64,000 bases of DNA from Tetracentron sinense (GCA_015143295.1 CM026562.1:12366041-12430040), one strand, 5' to 3'; positions 44,773 to 56,390 are shown, counted from the first letter of the stretch. Translations and numbers: made by a program. The notes: generated from the sequence alone by a model not told the origin.

Positions 44773-47256
44773 CTAAACAAATAACTGAGGATACATTTCT
44801 CGCACTTTGGATTCTCGTTCACATGTAGCTTCTTCCATTGAATGGTGTTGCCATCTTACTAAGACCAAGGGAATGGTCTTGTTGCGCAAGACTTGATCTC
44901 GCCTGTCCAAGATCTACACCGGTTGCTCAACTAATGTGAGATCCTCCCGGATTTCCACCGGATCAAGCTCGATGACATGAGAAGGGTCCAGGATATACTT
45001 CTGTAGCATAGAGACATGAAACACATTGTGGACCGCCGCCATGTGAGCGGGCAAAGCAACACGGTAAGCCACCTCACCAACTCTATTAATGATCTCGAAC
45101 AGACCCACATATCTCGGACTGAGTTTTCCTTTCTTCCTGAATCTCATAACACCCTTGGTTGGTGAAACTCGAACAAATAAAAAATCACCAACTCGAAACT
45201 CAAGGTCTCTCATTCGGTTGTCGGCATAGCTCTTCTGTCTATCCTGTGTGGTTTTCAACCTCTTTCGGATAAGCTTGACCTTATCTGTGGTTTGTTCGAT
45301 TAATTCGGGGCCCAACACCTTTCTTTCCCCAACTTCATCCCAATACAACGGGGATCTACAACTCCTTCCGTACAAAGCCTCAAAAGGCGCCATCTGTATG
45401 CTTGCCTGATAACTGTTATTATAGGCGAATTCCACCAAAGGTAGGTGATCTTCCCAACTCCCTTTAAAATCTAGCATACATGCTCGGAGCATGTCTTCTA
45501 TCACCTGATTCACTTCTCGGTTTGCCCGTCGGTCTGTGGGTGGAAAGCCGTGCTAAAGTCCAGTCAGGAACCCATGGCCTCCTGAAAGCTCTTCCAGAAC
45601 CTAGAAGTAAATCTAGGGTCTCTATCCGACACAATGCTCACAGGCACCCCATGCAACCAAACTATTTCTTTGATGTACAATGCCGCCAACTGGTTGAAAT
45701 TAAAGGTAGTCTGGTATGGTAAGAAATGGACGGACTTCGTGAGTCTGTCAACCACAACCCATGTAGCATCGGTGTTTCTAACCATCTTTGGCAACCCCAC
45801 GATGAAATCCATGGAGATGTGCTCCCACTTCCACTCGGGAATAGGGAGGGACTGTAAAAGTCCAGCCGGTTTCCTGTGTTCGATTTTGACTTGTTGGCAC
45901 ACCAACCACAGTGCCACGTACTCCGCAACATCCCTCTTCATGTTTCGCCACCAAAAGTGACTCTTGAGGTTCCGGTACATCTTTGTACCCCCGGGGTGCA
46001 CCGTATACTTGGACCGGTGAGCTTCATCCATAATCTATCTCCGAAGGTCTGCATTGGCTGGGACACAAAGTCTCCCCTTGAATGTAATAGTACCCCGACT
46101 AGTGAGAGAGAAGTCTTCACTACCCTTGGAATCTTCCTTGTCCCGGAAGGCCAACAAGTCAGCATCCGTGGCTTGATACTCTTGGATCAAATCTATAATG
46201 TACGGCCAAACCGTGACATTGGCCAAGACAGGACTGTGGACAGATTCATTCACATTGATGTCCAGATTTGCCAAATCTTCCAACAGTTTCCATTCCTGCA
46301 CCAACATGTGAGCCAAGAGACCCGGAGGTCTTCTACTCAAGGCGTCAACCACTACTTCGCTTTTCCCGGGTGATATTGGATGGTGCACTCGTAGTCTTTT
46401 AAAAATTCCATCCAACGCCGTTGTCGTAAGTTTAGCTCTTTTTGGGAAAAGAGATATTTGAGGCTCTTGTGGTCTATAAACACATAGAATTCTACCCAGT
46501 AAAGGTAGTGTCGCCAAATATTGAGTGCAAACACGACCGCAGCAAGCTCCAAGTCGTGAGTGGGGTAATTCTTTTCATGCTCCTTCAGTTGCCTTGATGC
46601 ATAGGCAATGACTTTCTTGTGTTGCATGAGGACACACCCAAGTCAGATGTGTGAAGCATCGCTATACACTTCATAACCACCACGTCTGGATGGTACTGTA
46701 AGGATGAGGGCCATCATAAGGCGTTTCTTCAACTCTTGGAAGCTCACTTTGCATCGGTCGCTCCAACTGAACTTTGCATTTTTTCTCGTCAAATAAGTGA
46801 GAGTTGTGGCCAAACTGGAGAATCCCTCCATAAATTTCCAATAATAGCTTGCCAACCCGAGGAAACTACGTATCTCCATGACGCTCTTGGGCCTCTCCCA
46901 ACTCATAACTGCCTCTATTTTTGCCGGGTCAACAGAAATGCCCTCGGCCAACACCACGTGGCCTAGGAATGCCACCTTCTCTAACCAAAATTCACACTTC
47001 CTTAACTTGGCGTATAGTCTATGCTCTCTCCACATCTCTAGAGCAAGACGGAGGTCTTGTGCATGATCTTCTCGTGTCTGGGAATATACTAAGATGTCAT
47101 CAATGAATACAATCACACATCGATCCAAATATGATCGGAACACCCGGTTCATCAAATCCATGAACGCTGCCAGTGCATTCGTCAGCCCAAAAGGCATAAC
47201 AAGGAACTCATAGTGCCCATACCGAGTCCTGAAAGGCGTCTTTAGAACATTTTCCG
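44773..47256 (-). pseudogene. Gypsy-1 copy 1 pol, RT to chromodomain (interrupted)
   Basis: Read right to left: RT palm with MPFGLTNA and [13 protein letters not shown] (catalytic DD, about 47100), RNase H with [28 protein letters not shown] and [10 protein letters not shown] (46690-46430), integrase zinc-binding region (HRSKYTVHPGGTKMYRNL; CLVCQQ-like), core with MDFIVGLPK and [13 protein letters not shown] plus FHPQTDG (46030-45540), C-terminal GPFEI-type and VFHVSML (about 45030), and chromodomain end (EEATCERE, YPQLF; stop at 44773). Defects: TGA for Arg near 45558, a 1-base loss near 45515, TAG near 44915 and TGA near 46648. The upstream RT half continues at 63733 beyond the Gypsy-2 insertion. 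IN follows RT, so Ty3/gypsy. Confidence 0.92.
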
Positions 47257-47614
47257 TGTCGCGACCCTAAACCCACCCTAGGAGTTAGAGTGAATCTTGG
47301 ATGACTTGTCATGACCTACATGACATGCTTGGCAAACCATCCTGCAAAACACACTGAGAATATACAATAGAGGACAAAAATAGCGGAAATTTAATCTACA
47401 TCATAGACAGTGGAAGACAAATCAAAACACTATGTAAATAAATGAGTTCCAAGTTTGTACAAGAGTGAAATCAAAGAAAAGCGGGACATGCCCGACAAAC
47501 TAATGATATAAATCTATCAGGCTAACCAAAGGAAACCCTAACGAATCTTTGTTCCACAACCTAATCGTAGACTCGCCCTGAGGTCCTCCATAGGCTCCTC
47601 AGAGTTACTCATAT
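47257..47614 (-). mobile_element. Gypsy-2 3' LTR, terminal 358 bp
   Basis: It matches 61477-61830 of the 5' LTR almost base for base (TGTCGCGACCC..., GGAGTTAGAGTGAATCTTGG) until the N gap. The LTR continues at 54545, which corresponds to about 62051 of the 5' LTR. So about 220 bp of this LTR are hidden in the gap. Confidence 0.9.
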
Positions 47615-47712
47615 NNNNNNNNNNNNNNNNNNNNNNNNNNNNNNNNNNNNNNNNNNNNNNNNNNNNNNNNNNNNNNNNNNNNNNNNNNNNNNNNNNNNNN
47701 NNNNNNNNNNNN
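47615..47712. other. Assembly gap (98 N)
   Basis: By comparison with the complete relatives, the true sequence missing here should include about 220 bp of Gypsy-2 LTR, the whole ~2.4 kb 3' LTR of Gypsy-1 copy 2 and about 0.7 kb of its pol 3' end. The N count is therefore a placeholder. Confidence 0.9.
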
Positions 47713-50430
47713 AAGGGTTCCATTCGTATGCTTGCCTGAAAACTATTGTTGTATGCGATGTCCACCAAGGTAGGTGTCTCCACCCACTTCCCTCGAGTCT
47801 AGCATACATGCACTGATTGCATGTTTCACTAAATCTTATTCCTCTCCACATTTCGGTTGCCCATCCGTCTGTTGAGGAATTCCGTTCTAAAGTCTAGTCC
47901 TTGACCCCATGCATCCTGAAAGCTTCTCCAAAACCTGGATGTGAACCTTGGATCTCGGTCTGAGACAATGCTCACTGGCACTCCGTGCAATCGGACTATC
48001 TCTTTGATGTACAAGGCAGCTAACTGATTTGAGTTGAATGTAGTCCGGTACGGTAAGAAATGGGCGGACTTCGTGAGTCTGTCAACCACAACCCATATCG
48101 CATCAGTCTTTTTAACTGTCTTTGGCAACCCCACGATGAAGTCCATAGAGATATGTTCCCATTTCCACTCGGGAATAGGGAGAGACTGCAACAGACCCGC
48201 TGGTCTCCTGTGCTCGGCCTTGACTTGTTGGCACACCAAGCACCGGGACACGTACCCCGCTATTTCTCGCTTCATGTTTCGCCACCAAAAGTGCTTCTTC
48301 AAGTCCCTATACATCTTGGTACCCCCGGGGTGAACGGTGTACTTGGACCGGTGAGCCTCGTACAAGATTTCTCGCTTAAGCTTCTCATCGGCTGGGACAC
48401 ATACTCTTCCCTTGAAAGTGATAATTCCATCATCCTCACCGCAAAATCCTTGCTGCCACTTTTAACTGACTGGTCTCAGTAAGACAGTAGCTCGGCATCC
48501 ATTCCCTGCAACTCCCTGGTCATGCTTAGGATATATGGCCTAACTGTGATGTTAGCCATTACTGGCCCAAAAGTAGGGAGACTAAAACTGATGTCGAGGT
48601 TGGATGCATCTTCTAACAACCTCCATTCCCTCAGCATCATGTGCGCCAAAAGTCCAGTGGGCTTCCGGCTAAGAGCATCGGCGACAACGTTCGCCTTGCC
48701 GGATATATTGAATGGAACATTCGTAGTCTTCAAAAACTCTACCCATCTCCTCTGCCTTAAATTCAATTCCTTTGAGAGAACAGGTACTTCAAGCTTTTAT
48801 GGTCCGTAAATACGTCGAACTGTTCCCCATAGAGATAATGTCGCCAATCTTCAAGGCAAACACAACCGCGGCGAGCTCTAAATCGTGAGTGGGATAATTC
48901 TTCTCATGCTCTTTCAATTGCCTGGAGGCGTAAGCAATGACTTTGCCGTGCTGCATAAGTACACATCCCAACCCCACGTGCGAGGCATCACTGTAAACCA
49001 CAAAACCACCACTCCGGATGGCACACTAAGGACGGGGGCCGTGGTGAGGCGTTTCTTCAACTCTTGGAAGCTCGCTTCGCATCTGTCGCTCCAACTAAAC
49101 TTAGCATTCTTTCTCGTCAGGTAAGTGAGAGGTGCAGCCAAACTGGAGAATCCCTCCACGAATCTCCGATAATAGCCTGCCAACCCAAGAAAACTCCGTA
49201 TCTCCGTGACGCTCTTGGGTCTCTCCCATATCATAACTGCCTCTATCTTTGCCGGGTCAACAGAAATACCCTCGGCCGACACTACGTGGCCTAGGAATGC
49301 CACCTTCTCCAACCAAAATTCACACTTGCTTAACTTAGCGTATAGCCTATGCTCTCTCAATATCTCCAGAGCAAGACGAAGGTCTCGTGCGTGATCTTCC
49401 CGTGTCTGGGAATACACCAAAATGTCATCTATGAACACAATCACACATCGATCCAAGTACGATCGGAACACCGGGTTCATCAAATCCATGAACGCCGCCG
49501 GTGCATTCGTCAGCCCAAAAGGCATGACAAGGAACTCGTAGTGCCCATACCGAGTCCTGAAAGCCGACTTCGGGACATCTGCCGCCTTGATCTTTAATTG
49601 ATGATACCCCGATCTAAGATCAATCTTGGAGAAAAATCTCGCTCCCTTCAGTTGGTCAAACAAGTCATCTATCCGAGGCAAAGGATAACGATTCTTAATA
49701 GTTATCTTGTTCAACTGCCGGTAATCTATGCACATTCTCATTGACCCGTCTTTCTTTTTCACAAAGAGGACCGGAGCTCCCCATGGTGACACGCTTGGTT
49801 GGATGAAACCAAGTTGTTGTAACTCCTCAATTTGCTTCTTTAATTCCTCAAGCTCTATTGGGGCCATTCTATATGGTGCCCTTGAAATCGGAGAGGTGCC
49901 TGAAGTAAGCTCTATAGCGAACTCAATCTCCCGATCCGGAGGCAATCCGGGAAGTTCCTCCGGAAACACATCCAAGAACTCACTCACGACCGGAATGACC
50001 GAGGAGTTTTGTGCTTCTGGGTTTGCTAAGCTCAAAGCTGCGAGGCGAGCAATGTCTCTTTCCCTCAACCCTCGAAAGTGAAATGGCTTAACTCCCATCG
50101 GCTCAAAGTTCACCATCTTCTCGAAACATGCCACATGTCCGTGGTGAGCCGATAGCCAATCCATACCAAGTATGACATCGAAATCCAAGTCTTGGAAGTC
50201 CAGGATGATGAGGTCGGCTAACAACTCATTCTGTCCCACTTGGACTACACAGTCCCTATATATACGGTCCGTGTCCACTGACTTGCCGAGCGGTGTGGAG
50301 ATGGTTAATTCATGCTTCAACTGACTGGACTTGGTTGGAAATCCTTTCGCAAAGCTAGGCGATACAAAGGAATGAGTGGATCCTGTGTCGATCAACACTC
50401 GAGCTAGGCATTCATTCACTAATAACGCGC
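47713..50430 (-). pseudogene. Gypsy-1 copy 2 pol exon: protease, RT, RNase H, integrase (3' end in gap)
   Basis: From the intron at 50431: [13 protein letters not shown] protease (50390), [17 protein letters not shown] with [29 protein letters not shown] and [13 protein letters not shown] (49790-49420), thumb to 49020: one unbroken 540-codon frame. From 49010 leftwards the frame breaks repeatedly by single-base losses, often in homopolymers (RNase H 49010-48480), then integrase ([33 protein letters not shown]; 48365-47940) and garbled sequence next to the gap. The clean first 1.4 kb and the error pattern near the gap suggest that the breaks may be sequencing faults rather than real. Marked pseudogene because the read sequence is broken. 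Confidence 0.85.
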
Positions 50431-50566
50431 CTGTGTGATTAATTAAATTCACGTTAATAGATTTCACGCAATAACACATAAGTATAGGTAGCATGTCATA
50501 CATATAAGCAATCACATTACATAATAACAGCCAATTACAACTCGAAACTTTAGCATGATAGCGTAC
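50431..50566 (-). other. Putative 136-bp spliceosomal intron between gag and protease (Gypsy-1 copy 2)
   Basis: On the minus strand CAAG|GTACGC...TCACACAG|GCGCG. Joining the flanks keeps the frame (DDVVQ then [10 protein letters not shown]) and aligns without gap to Gypsy-3, which has no intron at this point. The segment is AT-rich and non-homologous to the Gypsy-2 intron except for GTACGC. Unspliced, the gag frame stops after QGTLSC, 16 bases in. The pol frame happens to be open through it, so frameshifting is an alternative for this copy alone. Confidence 0.7.
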
Positions 50567-51803
50567 CTTGCACGACATCGTCAGATGCACGTGCATCCCG
50601 TTCCGACAAGGCAAAAACTTGACCCTGGTTTGCCCTACGAGGTGGTGGAGTGGATAACGTGGGTCGTGAAGGCCTAGACGCAGAAGCCTGTGAGGATCCC
50701 GACTGGGAATCCTGACGAACTGGGGGCCTACTCCCTTGGGGTTGGATAGGCTGCAGCTGCCTGCGTGGGCAATCCCTGACCATGTGGTTCACATCTCCAC
50801 AGTGAAAGCACCCACCGGAAATCCTCCGACATTCACCAATCCGGTGACTCCGACCACAATAGGAGCACTCCTCAAATGCCGATGAGGATGAAGGTGGAAC
50901 ATATCGGGTGGCCTGTGAAAGTGTGGGACGAGGTACCGGTGTAGTGGTAGGCCGAGATACCTGTGATGTCAAGGGAGGCCTCTGTGACCGTATTGGCTTG
51001 GATGCCTGATATGGGGCTGCCCTAGCCCTCTTCTCTGCTGACCCCGAACTACTCGATTGGCCTCGAGCCACATCCCTTCTCTTGAAGAATTCTTCCGAAT
51101 TCTTCTCGGCAAGCTTCGCCTTGCTCACAACCTCTCCCCAGGTAGCCACCTGGAACATCGAGACCCTGTCTCTAATGGAGGGTTTCAATCCCCGCTCAAA
51201 TTTCCTGACTCGCATATGTTCCGATGCAATTAGGTGAGGTGCGAATCTCGACAACTCCACGAAGGTAGCCTCATAATCGGCCACACTCAACTCTCCTTGT
51301 TCAAGAGTCATGAATTCAATCTCCTTCTGTTCTTTGACAGCTGCTGGAAAATACTGCTTATAGAAGACATCCAAAAATTCCGGCCATGTCCACGGCTCCC
51401 CCGCCCTGGTGGACTCCCTCTGTCTCTGTGCGGCTCTCCACCAATGCTCGGCCGCACCTTCCATCACGAAGGTGGCCCAGTCCACTCTCTGTTCATCCGT
51501 GCAGTGGAGCGCTCTAAAAATCTTTTCCAATTGCATCACCCATGCCTCGGCGACCATGGGGTCAGTAGTACCTAAGAAGGTAGGAGGACGCAATCTCCTA
51601 AATGCCTCCAATCCTGAAGCATGGTGTGCCGGAGGTGGCGGAGGCGTAGAAGGAGTAACGGCAACCGGCCTTGCTGCTAACATAGCCAAGGTCTCGGCTA
51701 TAGATGCAAAAGCTTGGGCAAAATCGGGTTGTTCGTCACCGGAAGGGGCATCACTTCCACTTCCCCTCGTATTGTATCCGCGACCCCGAGCACCGCGTCT
51801 CAT
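50567..51803 (-). CDS. Gypsy-1 copy 2 gag (exon 1 of gag-pol), intact
   Basis: It starts [14 protein letters not shown] at 51803. This Met is preferred over one 51 bases upstream because Gypsy-2 gag begins MRGGTRGRG. The retrotrans-gag domain spans about residues 65-200 ([70 protein letters not shown]), then a Ser/Pro/Gln-rich basic linker and two Cys-His motifs: [13 protein letters not shown] (short by one) and canonical [14 protein letters not shown]. It ends RASDDVVQ at the splice donor; read through it would stop 5 codons later. About 415 residues. Gag forms the particle shell and binds element RNA. No internal stops, so this copy may be recently active. Confidence 0.88.
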
Positions 51804-52140
51804 GATGTGATCCTGAGAACGACAGTACCACATGAGTCTAACTTGGATACGCATTTAATACAATTTCGCAATTCACTTAATATATATTCATCAGACATAT
51901 TTAATAAGCACAATACAATTTAAGCACACATTGTATACAACATCATATCATAACATACATGTCGTGTTCCTAGCGTAGGATTCTAAGTTTGGTTGAAGTT
52001 CAACCTATTTTGACTAAGACTAACTTGTTAGTCTATACTTGGAGTACAACTCTTTCCTACACCTAATGCCTTGTTCAATTATGGTATCTAGAACTAAGCG
52101 ACCCTAGGGACTCTAATGCCTAGAGCTCTGATACCACCTC
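51804..52140 (-). mobile_element. Gypsy-1 copy 2 leader and primer-binding site
   Basis: TGGTATCAGAGC on the minus strand at 52125-52136, four bases (GAGG) after the LTR end. Then ~320 bp leader to the gag ATG, without ORF. Compact compared with Gypsy-3 and Copia-2. Confidence 0.88.
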
Positions 52141-52585
52141 TGTCACGCCCCAAAATACCCCCTAGGAGTTTAGGGATACTTTAGGTGGACTATACAAACC
52201 TGCCAAACCATCCTGTAATGAACAAGATAAATAAGGGAATAAACAATGATAATCAGAGCGCGGAAGCTAAACATAATTTGCGGAAGCGAAAACTAAAATT
52301 TTCTTTTCTTTATAATGATCCAAACTGTAGTATTCCAAGTTAACATAAATACAAAACACGTCTAAGCCTAAGGTGGACAGACCCACCCAACAAAATACAA
52401 AAGACAAAATACAACTTTGTCTCGCTCAATAGTCATCCCCGTGGGGCCAATGGTCTAAGTCTCTCGCCTCTGCCTGAGGCTCGACTACTAGATCCTCATG
52501 AGGTTCCTCCTCGCCATAGTCCTCCTCTATCCAAGGACCCGGATCACAAATGTCGAGAGGGACTCGGGCACCTGCCGACATGAAA

Positions 52586-52617
52586 GTACGGCTGAGTATG
52601 GAATACTCAGCGAGTAC
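52586..52617 (-). other. Conserved leader hairpin (Gypsy-1 copy 2)
   Basis: GTAC-G-GCTGAG (52591-52596), loop TATGGAATA, CTCAGC (52606-52611), GA-GTAC. Complete pairing. About 450 bases upstream of the primer site in the RNA. Confidence 0.55.
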
Positions 52618-52797
52618 AAGCCCCTAACTAACAATGGTAATAACGAACAAATAACATATACAAGTGATGGAATAGTACAGATCATAATTATGTAAAGCAA
52701 CATAATACATAAACATTTTATCAAGTCATAATTATTATGAAACTAAAACATGTCTATGCATCACACAATTCCTCTTTGAGTTGTCCTTTCAATATTT

Positions 52798-53335
52798 CTT
52801 ATGAGCCAGAGGTTAGCACCCGCATATCCCTGGGCTACCAACCTCCTTGACAGTACGATACCTTTCTTATGAGCCAGGGGTTAGCACCCGCACATCCCTG
52901 GGCTACCAACCCCCTTGACAGTACAATACACTTCTTATGAGCCAGAGGCTAGCACCCGCACATCCCTGGGCTACCAGCCTCCTTGACAGTACAATACCTT
53001 TCTTATGAGCCAGGGGTTAGCACCCGCACATCCCTGGGCTACCAACCCCCTTGACAGTACAATACACTTCTTATGAGCCAGAGGCTAGCACCCGCACATC
53101 CCTGGGCTACCAGCCTCCTTGACAGTACAATACCTTTCTTATGAGCCAGGGGTTAGCACCCACACATCCCTGGGCTACCAACCCCCTTGACAGTATCATT
53201 TCCTTTTCTTATGAGCCAGAGGTTAGCACCCTTAACCGGGGCTACCAACCTCCTTGACAATATCATTTCCTTTTCTTATGAGCCAGAGGTTAGCACCCTT
53301 AACCGGGGCTACCAACCTCCTTGACAATATCATCC
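52798..53335 (-). repeat. Tandem hairpin array, 8 units, with covarying stems (Gypsy-1 copy 2)
   Basis: Eight ~67-bp units. Plus-strand outer arms are GAGGTT/AACCTC (units 1, 7, 8), GGGGTT/AACCCC (units 2, 4, 6) and GAGGCT/AGCCTC (units 3, 5). Every change in one arm is matched in the other, 25-30 bases away. In RNA sense the stem is about 13 bp with one bulged G and a 7-10 base loop. Units alternate in a two-unit higher order, so part of the array grew by dimer duplication. Confidence 0.8.
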
Positions 53336-54144
53336 ATCTACATATGTGCTCGTGCATAGCAATCGTGAACTCATGATGACATATAGCATTTTAACAATTT
53401 TCAACTCACATGAGAATTTAAGAAGCGAAATAAACACATGCATACAACTTGCCAAATGGGGAACATTTATGTGACTCATGCTTTCAAATCTTAGTTTATT
53501 CATGCATTCTATCAAACATGTGGTATTCAACCTTTTTACCTTTAGTTATTTCATATTTTCTCATTCGAACATTTTATCAAACACTTGGGGTGTGTTCATT
53601 ATGCGTAATATGCCCTTCCACCATTTTTCCCATCATTCAACACATCAAAACATGGCATCCAATTGCCTCCACTCCTCATCCATTCATACGTTCCACCATT
53701 TGTTTGTATTATCTTGTTTATGTTTTAGGGATTTAACACATACCAACACAAGAGAGCAATGGGAAAGATCTAACACATATTTACTTAGAAAAATCCTTGG
53801 TTATTACCAAAGTAACTAGGAAGAGTGTACTAACCTTGGAAAGGGAAAGAAAATCCTTGAGGATGATGTAGAAACGCTGCCCTAGCTTGGACGAGGTACT
53901 CCACACGAGCTTGATGTTGGATTTGGAGAATCCAAGCCTTTAGAACGGTTCTAGGGTTCTAAAACCCTTGATTCTCTCAAGTGGAAAACCCTAGATGTAA
54001 ATCCCCCTTCTTCTCTCTTCTTCTCTCTCAAAACCTTCTAAGTGAGGTGAATGAGGGCTCAAAGGGTCGAGCAAACCCTTATGGGTAAGGGTTTAACACC
54101 CAAAAGACGAAAACGCCCTTACTAAAATTTCTGCAAAAACGCGA

Positions 54145-54333
54145 AGACCGAGCGATCGGTGGTTATGACCGATCGATCGGTTGCCTACCGAGCGATCGGT
54201 GTTATTGACCGATCGATCGGTCAAAAACTCACTCTCTGGAAAATTTCCCCATACAAAATTTCTGACCGTGCGATAGCTACCGATCGATCGGTTATGGACC
54301 GATCGATCGCTGACTGGACCGAGCGATCGGTGC
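54145..54333. repeat. Palindrome array ACCGATCGATCGGT (Gypsy-1 copy 2 U3)
   Basis: Variants ACCGAGCGATCGGT, ACCGATCGATCGGT and ACCGATCGATCGCT occur about seven times. The array lies some 210-400 bp from the LTR start in element orientation. Next to it is the conserved TCGTCGG/TCGACGA block (54364-54422). Confidence 0.75.
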
Positions 54334-54667
54334 TCTGTACGTCTGGACTGTTTTAACCATATCTTTTGACTCGCTCGTCGGATTTCGACGATTCAACTTG
54401 CGTTGGATCCGTCTTTCGAAAACGAACATTTCTGACATTTTAGAATTTCCGATTTCTCCCTTATTTATTAATTAGACTACAAAAACGGCCAATTAGCTAC
54501 GAAGGTGCTATTCATTAATGATGAAAAAAGTCCGGGGTGCTACAAAACCCTTGAAACCTTGTACACTTGACTTGACTTAAGATACTGTTTTCGTACTTGA
54601 AAACTTGTCTATCGTGCTATGCGTGTCATGCCATGTCATGCGTGTCATGCTTGTATCATGCTTACTT

Positions 54668-54880
54668 ACTCAGAAAATAAACTACTTGTGAGGGAAGGGA
54701 GACCCTACTTCCTAAATGTTCATGTCATGTCATGCTTGCTTGCTCGGAAAAGTAAACTACTTGTGAGGGAAGGGAGACCCTTCTTCCTAAATGTTCATGT
54801 CATGTCATGCTTGCTTGCTCGGAAAAGTAAACTACTTGTGAGGGAAGGGAGACCTTTCTTCCTAATTGTTCATGCCATGC
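54668..54880 (-). repeat. 72-bp tandem hairpin repeats, 3 units (Gypsy-2 3' LTR)
   Basis: Each unit has GTGAGGGAAGGGAGACCCTTCTTCC-like text, forming AAGGG-UCU-CCCUU in the element RNA. The 5' LTR has two such units at 62175-62320. Confidence 0.65.
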
Positions 54881-55679
54881 CATGCTATATTCTTGCCAAA
54901 AGCGAGGTAAAACATATCGTAGGATATGTCTAACCTCTAAGTCTCGTTCTTAAAAATACCGATAAAACATGTCATGCATGCCGTGCTCGTGGGACCGTGT
55001 ACAATTAAGTATGACAATTGTATCAAGAACACTTCAATTGATCAATACTTAAATCAAACCAAGAAGCATTTAATCTATCAGGAAGTTCACACATACATTT
55101 TCTCAAATAAAGCATCATCTTCTTCATTGAGGCATTTCATCAAACACTTGGTATGCGCATTATGGTTGATACCTAAATCTTGGATTTGTAGGTGTGTTAA
55201 ACTCATAGCATACATGTACGTTTGTTATTGGTCCAATGCCCTTCCCATTTCATTCATTCCAACAAACACATGGCATCCAATCGCCCATTCACATCCAACA
55301 TCCATCCATCCATCCATTCTCCTTATCTTGTTTAAAAATTTAGGGAAACTCATCAAATGAAAGAAAACAAGGAGAATAGGTGAACTAGAAGGTTTGTATA
55401 GGGTACTGACCTCAATAGAGCGAAGAAAACCCTCGAAGTGGCTCATGGAAGGCGTTGCGTAGCTTGGAAGAGAACTCCACGTGGTGCTTGAGCTTGGATT
55501 AGGAAGACCTTGAGATTTGGGGGAGAAATGTGGAGTTAATCCTTCACTCCAATCCAAAATCCTCTTGGAAAACCCCTTTTTCCTCTCCTTTCTCTTCCTC
55601 TCCTCTAGGTTAGCAAAACCCCCAAATGAAAACCCTCAAATAGATCAAGGGTTAAAACCCTCAATTTCGGAATTTGCTA

Positions 55680-55945
55680 CCGCATGCGATCGATCGCACA
55701 CTTATCTGCGATCGATCGTAGCTCCTTGCGATTGATCGCACCTGGATGCGATCTATCGCACACCCAAACATTTCTGGTCTGATTTCCCCCTTCATGCGAT
55801 TGATCGCATACTCTTGCGATCGATCGCAGATCCCTGCGATCTATCGCACCTGGGGATCCATCTATCGCATATGACCCCGAGAGTTTGGAACCCATTTCGC
55901 CTGCATACGATCGATCGCACCTGACTTGCAATCGATCGCACCCTT
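55680..55945. repeat. Palindrome array TGCGATCGATCGCA (Gypsy-2 3' LTR U3)
   Basis: About ten variants of TGCGATCGATCGCA, several perfect over 12-14 bp. It occupies the same place as the ACCGATCGATCGGT array of Gypsy-1, with the core GATCGATC shared and the flanks swapped symmetrically (ACC/GGT to TGC/GCA). Confidence 0.8.
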
Positions 55946-56390
55946 CAGATTTTGTTGTTTTCTCATATTTTTCCCTATAGTAATTTGGCCATAACTTTTG
56001 ACTCGATTGCCCGATTTTGACGATTCAACTTGCGTTGGATTCATCTTTCGAAAAGGAACATTCTTGATATTTCAGAATTTCCAATTTCTTCTTTTTTATT
56101 AAACGAATTGCCCCTAAAGTTGACTGATCCGCAAATGAAATTCAGTAACTTAGGTTTTCGACATATCCGACTTGGGAACACTACCTTTTAACACTTAGAG
56201 TTCTTTAAATTTTCTCATTTCATAGAAATAGGAGGATTACAAAGGCAAAAATGCATTAGCATGAGTTCCAATACATAGCAAAAGTTCCGGGGCTCTACAT
56301 CCTCCCCCCTTTATAAAAATTTCATCCTCAAAATTTGGACTACATTTGCATTACAAATCCCAAAACATCATTACATATCAAAAACAAGAC

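Larger units (their letters stand above)
52141..54544 (-). mobile_element. Gypsy-1 copy 2, 5' LTR
   Basis: Plus-strand ends are TGTCACGCCCC and GGGTGCTACA; 2.40 kb. In element order: conserved U3 block (54364-54422), palindrome array (54145-54333), AAACCCTT-rich zone and CT-rich leader (54060-53900), eight hairpin units (52798-53335) and the conserved leader hairpin (52586-52617). Right flank AAACC lies in the Gypsy-2 LTR; the matching left flank is behind the gap. Confidence 0.92.
54545..56299 (-). mobile_element. Gypsy-2 3' LTR, main part
   Basis: It matches about 62051-63732 of the 5' LTR and ends GGGGCTCTACA at 56299, followed by the minus-strand polypurine tract AAAGGGGGGAGGA (56300-56312). 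It contains three 72-bp hairpin units (54668-54880; the 5' LTR has two), a CT-rich leader (55560-55620), a GCGATCGATCGCA array (55680-55945) and the conserved U3 block (55995-56053). Confidence 0.9.

Noticed and set aside
52798-53335. Regular repeats resembling a CRISPR array
   Set aside because: Plant retroelement LTR, units contiguous and similar over their whole length, no unique spacers and no cas genes.
55680-55945. GATCGATC palindromes as a bacterial-style methylation or restriction signal
   Set aside because: The arrays are confined to LTR U3 regions of plant elements; a promoter role fits better.
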